Below, in pieces: positions 36,967 to 40,652 of a stretch of 40,652 bases of DNA. The notes beneath the pieces are model-generated. The model saw only the letters and a list, made by a program, of their open reading frames with translations, made no database searches and had not been told where the DNA came from. Position 1 is the stretch's first letter. The number at the start of each line of letters is the position of its first letter. The translations under genes were made by a program, and so were the position numbers. Source of the stretch: an uncultured Eubacteriales bacterium (GTDB lineage Bacteria > Bacillota > Clostridia > TANB77 > CAG-508); NCBI GenBank assembly GCA_948443845.1, contig CAOJUE010000017.1:1-40652 (forward strand), in the 5' to 3' direction.

Positions 36967-38632
36967 CTTCTTTTTCCTTTTCCCTTATTTTTTTATTCTC
37001 CACCACAAATTCCCTATCACAAATGGCAGAAATACTATTTCGATGCGTCACAATCAAACACGTTCGATTCTTCAAATTTTTAATATTATTCAAAACTTCT
37101 TCCTCTGTTTTTCGATCCAAACTCGACGTAATTTCATCCAAAATCAAAATCGGCGCCTTGCTCAAAATTGCCCTTGCCAAAGCCAACCTTTGCAATTGCC
37201 CTTCCGACAAACCACTTCCTTTTTCGCCAATTTCCGTATCCAACCCCTTCGGAAGTTCCGCAACAAACTTTTGGCAATCACTCACTTCCAAGGCTTCTTC
37301 CATCTCCTTTTCCGACGCTTCTGGATTCACAAAGTTAAGATTCTCACGAATCGTTCCACTCAAAACAAATTTCCCTTGTGGCACATAAGCAAACATTTTT
37401 CTCGTATCATTCCCAATCTTTTGCTGTTTTCCATCTTCCAAAGCGAAATAAATCTCGCCGTGGTCCTTTTCAATAATCCCCAAAACAAGCTTCAAAAGCG
37501 TACTCTTTCCAATTCCAGACTCTCCATAAATCGCCACAATCTCGCCTTTATTCACTTCGAAATTCGCTTCTTCAAAAATCCTCTTATTTTTATACGTAAA
37601 ATCAACATTCTCCACCACAATTTTTTCCAAACCACCATACAATCCTTCTGGCTCAATCTCTTCTCCTACAACATCTTCCGGCAAATTCTCCAATTCCATA
37701 ATTCGCTCAGCCGAACCAATCATCCCAAACGTATTCTGAAACGACCTAGAAAGCCCAATAATCGGCGACTGTACTTGGTTAATCAATTGCACAATCGACG
37801 TTAGGCCCCCCACCGTAATATTCTTCCAATACAACTGATACGTACTCCAAATCAAAGCAAACAAATAACAAACCTGAAAAATCATATTATAACCTGTCCC
37901 AGACGCAATCGACAAACTCCTACGTTTCATCTGTAAATCATATCTTCTATTTTGCAACTCCATCGATTTTTCGCCAATCGTTTTTTCCGCCTGAAAAATC
38001 TTTATCACCAACAAATTATCAAACACTTCCTGAAAAAACAAACGCACATCGGCTCCCGCTTCTTGCATTTTCTTGTGAATATTCTTCAAATAGGGCTTAA
38101 ACACATTCACCACAACAAACAAAACCGCTCCACCAATCAGCAAAGCAAACACAAATTCCCTACTAATTTGAAACAACAAAACAATCGCGCAAACTAACCT
38201 CGTCACCATCGACAAAATGCTCGGAATCAGCGCCACCAACGTATCAATTATCAAATTCACATCCGAAACAATTCTCGTCATCAATTCGCCACTATGAAAT
38301 TTGGTAACCTGTTCGTAATTTCTTCTCAAAATGGTATGTAACACATCTTGCTTAAAATTCATCTCCAATTTGGCACGCGTTACCGCATGAATCGATGCCA
38401 AAATAGCTTTTAAACCAATTTCAATCAGCGTAATCATAATCAGTTGTATGATATATTTTTTAAGTTCCAAAAGTGAACCCGAAGCCGCCGCATCAATCAC
38501 ATGTTTCGATATCAAAATCAAATAAATACTCAAAACCGAATACACAATATTCAGCAAATTCAGCAAAATAAAATTAACCGCCTGTGATTTTGTTTTCTTA
38601 AAAATCCATTTTATGGTTTTCCAATCATTCAA
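36941..38632 (-). CDS. ABC exporter, fused membrane and ATPase domains
   Basis: 563-aa half-transporter, with six membrane helices in residues about 15-300 and a nucleotide-binding domain after that: Walker A YGESGIGKSTLLK, signature SGLSEGQLQRLALARAIL, Walker B PILILDEITSSLD and the H-loop THRN. No N-terminal peptidase domain. The frame appears to start at a TTG at 38632, with GGAG about 14 bases upstream. It probably exports the product of the precursor gene at 39827-39979. Confidence 0.9.
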   Translation of the reverse strand: MNDWKTIKWIFKKTKSQAVNFILLNLLNIVYSVLSIYLILISKHVIDAAASGSLLELKKYIIQLIMITLIEIGLKAILASIHAVTRAKLEMNFKQDVLHTILRRNYEQVTKFHSGELMTRIVSDVNLIIDTLVALIPSILSMVTRLVCAIVLLFQISREFVFALLIGGAVLFVVVNVFKPYLKNIHKKMQEAGADVRLFFQEVFDNLLVIKIFQAEKTIGEKSMELQNRRYDLQMKRRSLSIASGTGYNMIFQVCYLFALIWSTYQLYWKNITVGGLTSIVQLINQVQSPIIGLSRSFQNTFGMIGSAERIMELENLPEDVVGEEIEPEGLYGGLEKIVVENVDFTYKNKRIFEEANFEVNKGEIVAIYGESGIGKSTLLKLVLGIIEKDHGEIYFALEDGKQQKIGNDTRKMFAYVPQGKFVLSGTIRENLNFVNPEASEKEMEEALEVSDCQKFVAELPKGLDTEIGEKGSGLSEGQLQRLALARAILSKAPILILDEITSSLDRKTEEEVLNNIKNLKNRTCLIVTHRNSISAICDREFVVENKKIREKEKEDGGSKSTA

Positions 38633-38717
38633 TCTTTTGTTTCTCTCCTTTCTCGCAAAATTTTCCTTGTTGCGAGCAAATTTCGCTTAGCAAAATTTTC
38701 ACGCTTTTTCTAAAAAA

Positions 38718-38736
38718 GCCAAGGGATTCCCTTGAC
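38718..38736 (-). terminator. Attenuator between the PqqD-like gene and the ABC exporter
   Basis: 8-bp stem (CAAGGG core, 38718-38725 with 38729-38736) followed on the minus strand by TTTTTT. Confidence 0.7.
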
Positions 38737-38763
38737 CAAAATTCTGTATCGAAATTCTCGTAT

Positions 38764-39030
38764 TTATTCAACAATGACCTTTGCCTCTCTCAATTGCTCA
38801 ATAAATTTCTCTGCGCTTCTCATTGCTTTTTCCTTATCAATATGATATTTTTCCACCAAGCGCTCTGCTACTTCCTCCACCGTTCTATCTTCTTCTAGCA
38901 CTTCCCACATAAATTTTCCTGTTGCATTCAAATTCACAATTCCGCCAAATTCACGAACGATGTCCCCCGTTGGAACCGCAACAATCGCATCTTTTATCTC
39001 TCTTACCACAAAACCTTCTCTAATCCTCAT
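38764..39030 (-). CDS. PqqD-like peptide-recognition protein
   Basis: 88 aa with the winged-helix fold text of PqqD/RRE proteins: FVVREIKDAIVAVPTGD, GGIVNLNATGKFMWEVL and TVEEVAERLVEKYHIDKE. Such proteins bind leader peptides of RiPP precursors and present them to the modifying enzymes. It overlaps the HprK-like gene by 11 bases. A stop-free Cys-free short protein of normal length. Confidence 0.88.
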   Translation of the reverse strand: MRIREGFVVREIKDAIVAVPTGDIVREFGGIVNLNATGKFMWEVLEEDRTVEEVAERLVEKYHIDKEKAMRSAEKFIEQLREAKVIVE

Positions 39031-39752
39031 TCGTATCTCCCTTCAGTGTTCGATAAGACAATTGAACCGCCTCTTCACTCATATCACAACGCAATTTATA
39101 AACTGGAATCTCCTCCAATATTTTCTCCAAAATATCCAAAAATTTCTCCAATTCCTCTTTTTTCAAATGACTCACCGTCTGCTCAAAAAAAAGTTTAATC
39201 GCCTCTGCTGTTTCAACTTTTGCAATTTCATTTCTTTCCGCCTGTTCCAAAAAGCAAATCGCCTTCAATTTCACTTTTTTATTTTCACTCATATCGTGTT
39301 TTCCCGAAAACGGCGTCCCATAGGCAAAAATTCCATTTTCCAATATACGAATCGCAGGTTTATCATCATTCAAAATATACGGATTTTTATCTGCCAAATA
39401 TTTCAGCCACAAAGAAGTATGCGTTGATTTACCAGTTCCGTGAGTTAGCCGAAAAAAGATAAGCTTCATCGTCTATGACAACAGCAGAAGCATGCAGAAG
39501 ACAGCCGTTTTTGTTTAGTAATTTCTGATAAAAGTTAGCTCCCGCTATTACATATTCTCCTGTCTCTAAATCTGAAATAGCATCATCTGGAATAAAATTA
39601 ATTTCTTGTGCCTTTTTTAGCTGAGCATCTGTTACTGTAATTTCAAATTCACTTTTTTCATCATCTTCTACTTGATATTTACTAGCTCTACTTTTCAACA
39701 ATTCAAATCTTACTTCCAACTCCATAACAATATCTGCTATTCTAAATTTCAT
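39020..39752 (-). CDS. HprK-like kinase of the RiPP-like cluster, one +1 shift at CGG
   Basis: 243 aa if joined from the ATG at 39752 (GGGAG upstream). Resembles HPr kinase C-terminal-domain proteins found in PqqD-linked peptide clusters; some phosphorylate the precursor peptide. N-terminal text LLHASAVVIDDEAYLFSANS reaches CGG at 39440-39438. Skipping C gives SGTGKSTHTSLWLKYL, the Walker A loop, then ILNDDKPAIR and YGTPFSGKHD as in the family. Without the shift the P-loop is lost. Its place between precursor and PqqD gene supports a modifying role. Confidence 0.85.
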
Positions 39753-39794
39753 AATCAACTCCCTTATTTAACTAAAGTCGTCTCTTTTTTAAGA

Positions 39795-39828
39795 AAAAAT
39801 CGAGGAAGATTTTTCTGCCTCGATTTTT
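39795..39828 (-). terminator. Terminator directly after the precursor gene
   Basis: 11-bp stem AAAAATCGAGG with its complement (39795-39805, 39818-39828), then TTTTTTC on the minus strand. It allows high precursor RNA with partial read-through into the modifying genes. Confidence 0.82.
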
Positions 39829-39979
39829 ATCCCCATGGATTCCATTCACCTGATTTGTCTCTAGCCTCAGGTGTAGACATCGCTCCACTTTCTTCTGCCA
39901 ATGGCATAATTCCTGCTTCTGGTTCTACGAAATCTTCTACTACTCCTGTTTCCGTTTCTACTATTGGTTCTTCTAGCAT
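39827..39979 (-). CDS. Candidate RiPP precursor peptide (50 aa)
   Basis: Short acidic leader-like N-terminus (MLEEPIVETETGVVEDFVEP) and a C-terminal part that ends KSGEWNPWG, with two Trp residues. AGGAGG lies upstream and there is a perfect promoter. It is first in an operon with an HprK-like kinase, a PqqD-like protein, an ABC exporter and a nucleotidyltransferase. No family recognised; the leader/core boundary and any modification are unknown. Ser, Thr and Glu residues in MSTPEARDKSG may be kinase or nucleotidyl targets. No radical SAM or lasso cyclase gene is in the window. Confidence 0.7.
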   Translation of the reverse strand: MLEEPIVETETGVVEDFVEPEAGIMPLAEESGAMSTPEARDKSGEWNPWG

Positions 39980-40022
39980 CTATATCCCCTCCTAACTATT
40001 TTTTAATCATATTTCTAATTTT

Positions 40023-40051
40023 ATTATACTAGATTTTTCCATGTTTGTCAA
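40023..40051 (-). promoter_or_regulatory. Promoter of the RiPP-like operon
   Basis: Minus strand: -35 TTGACA, 17-bp spacer, -10 TATAAT, a consensus promoter. Confidence 0.85.
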
Positions 40052-40113
40052 GCATTTTATGTAAATTTTTTGATTTTTTTGTGATTTTTTGCACAAAATC
40101 CTCTCTTTTTCCT

Positions 40114-40154
40114 AAAAAATAGAAAACCAGGCAAGGAAACTTCCCTACCTGGTT
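40114..40154 (-). terminator. Terminator after the structured RNA
   Basis: About 12-bp stem (AACCAGG with CCTGGTT, inner pairs partly G-U), then TTTTCTATTTTTT on the minus strand. Confidence 0.85.
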
Positions 40155-40250
40155 GGATTTTATGAAGATAAAATCGTACAAGGATTTCACGCGCTCCTTG
40201 TAAACGCATGGGTGCTATCAGGCCACCCAACCTATCAACGAAAATTTTCG
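40151..40250 (-). ncRNA. Candidate structured RNA or 3' UTR element
   Basis: Read on the minus strand, the segment has a closing stem GGTTGG/CCAACC (40232-40227 with 40156-40151) around three hairpins: GGTG...CACC, ACAAGGA...TCCTTGT and GATTTTAT-CTTC-ATAAAATC. The 3' strand of the closing stem shares AACC with the 5' arm of the following terminator, so the two are mutually exclusive. A perfect palindrome ACGAAAATTTTCGT lies just before it, after the upstream stop codon. I match it to no RNA family I know. A TTG-started ORF crosses it but is not convincing. Confidence 0.5.
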
Positions 40251-40652
40251 TCAATTATCGTCTTCTTTAACGATAGCTTCTATGTTAACAGTTTCGGTAT
40301 TTCCGTCCTCCGGTTCAGATTGTTCTTCTGACTCCTCCTCTGTGCTGGAATCCTCCTCTTCCACAGTCTCTTCAGATTCAGAACTATCTGCCACCGGTTC
40401 AGAAGTCTCTACTGTTATAGACGATTCAGGTTCTGTTTCCTCCTCAGTAGTTACTGGAGTGGAATCAGGCTCTGATGTCTCAGTAGTTTCTTCTGTCGTA
40501 GACTCTACTGCTTCAGAATTCTCTTCTGTTGCAGTGTCTGTCGTTTCAGAAGTCTCTTCTGTCTCAGAATCATCTTCCTCAGAAGTCTCTTCTGTCTCAG
40601 AATCATCTTCCTCAGAAGTTTCTTCTGTCTCAGAATCATCTTCCTCAGAAGT
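40251..40652 (-). CDS. 3' end of an acidic Ser/Thr/Glu-rich repeat protein (partial)
   Basis: The frame is open to the window edge; 133 residues are visible, ending AIVKEDDN. It starts with three exact 11-residue units TSEEDDSETEE (33 nt each, 40554-40652) and continues as low-complexity Glu/Ser/Thr text. This resembles a disordered spacer region of a surface or stalk protein, but no domain is in the window. No anchor motif at the C-terminus. The missing N-terminus would be needed to name it. Confidence 0.7.
   Translation of the reverse strand, partial: TSEEDDSETEETSEEDDSETEETSEEDDSETEETSETTDTATEENSEAVESTTEETTETSEPDSTPVTTEEETEPESSITVETSEPVADSSESEETVEEEDSSTEEESEEQSEPEDGNTETVNIEAIVKEDDN
40554..40652 (-). 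repeat. Three 33-nt tandem repeats coding for TSEEDDSETEE
   Basis: Nearly identical at DNA level; the array may continue past the window edge. Confidence 0.9.

Noticed and set aside
1511..39752. Explaining the 13 frame breaks as sequencing or assembly errors
   Set aside because: Errors would be expected in homopolymers and in any codon position. All 13 are an extra C before the GG of a Gly codon, on both strands, while out-of-frame CGG strings are unaffected. Not fully excluded without reads.
1511..39752. Reassignment of CGG to another amino acid (Gln or Trp, as proposed in other bacteria)
   Set aside because: Reassignment keeps the frame; here the family text resumes only in the +1 frame.
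1511..39752. Mass pseudogene formation
   Set aside because: The genes include uvrC, hpt, mtaB and recD2, with motifs intact on both sides of every break and no other lesion in them.
40201..40250. 5S rRNA-like start (GGTGGCC.GATAGC)
   Set aside because: The similarity ends after about 15 bases and the 5S fold is not present.
40057..40254. 65-aa ORF across the structured RNA
   Set aside because: TTG start with no ribosome binding site; the region is dominated by paired hairpins and a terminator.

Overview
The window is AT-rich and looks like a chromosomal segment of a spore-forming, low-GC Firmicute, probably an uncultured Clostridia-type gut bacterium. Evidence for this is spoIVA, a compact gap-pgk-tpiA-gpmI glycolytic run, strong AGGAGG-type ribosome binding sites, TTGACA/TATAAT promoters with 17-18 bp spacers, mreB, dxs, secG and uvrC. 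No species is assigned.

Main observation: nine genes (YezG-like, an unknown + strand gene, recD2, mtaB, a dolichol/phytol kinase-like gene, hpt, uvrC, an acyl-ACP thioesterase and an HprK-like kinase) are each broken into two to four open frames. All 13 breaks have the same form. The upstream frame reaches an in-frame CGG codon, and the family sequence resumes if the ribosome moves +1 and reads the following GGN as glycine (C-GGN). The glycines restored include near-invariant ones: Walker A glycines of RecD2 and the HprK-like kinase, Gly-Cys pairs of MtaB, the N-terminal Pro-Gly of UvrC and the HKAQG motif of RecD2. I looked for in-frame CGG by hand in every other gene I accept and found one without a shift (codon 7 of a 74-aa ORF at 17372-17596). 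Out-of-frame CGG strings are common and harmless. The simplest reading is that CGG is no longer a normal arginine codon here and is passed by +1 frameshifting or four-base decoding as glycine. An assembly artefact must be excluded, but it would not be expected to respect reading frame.

Layout: 1-434, intergenic with one doubtful small ORF. 435-1472, secreted GH25 lysozyme with two LysM repeats. 1511-7429 (-), glycolytic operon gap-pgk-CYTH-tpiA-gpmI ending in a YezG-like gene. 7535-10666 (-), SipW-type signal peptidase with TasA-like and Ig-like surface proteins behind a long leader. 10876-17596, zinc-ribbon protein, glycogen phosphorylase, two unknown genes, spoIVA and a small ORF. 17682-18003, a compact locus with type I toxin-antitoxin architecture. 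18050-22235 (-), recD2, a FWCQ-repeat protein and mtaB. 22270-22958 (-), a type III toxin-antitoxin locus with antitoxin repeats kept and a broken toxin. 22966-31727, mreB, a GT2 glycosyltransferase, cdd, a YjdF-like membrane protein, ylmH, dxs, a lipid-kinase-like gene, secG, tRNA-Ser and an LRR/transglutaminase-like protein. 31802-35819 (-), uvrC, hpt, a broken dinD and a thioesterase. 35833-40051 (-), a RiPP-like cluster: 50-aa precursor candidate, HprK-like kinase, PqqD-like protein, ABC exporter and nucleotidyltransferase. 40114-40652, a structured RNA candidate and the 3' end of an acidic repeat protein.

Three small-scale systems (type I TA, type III TA, RiPP-like cluster) and the SipW/TasA locus sit among housekeeping genes. 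The CGG phenomenon cuts across both housekeeping and accessory genes.
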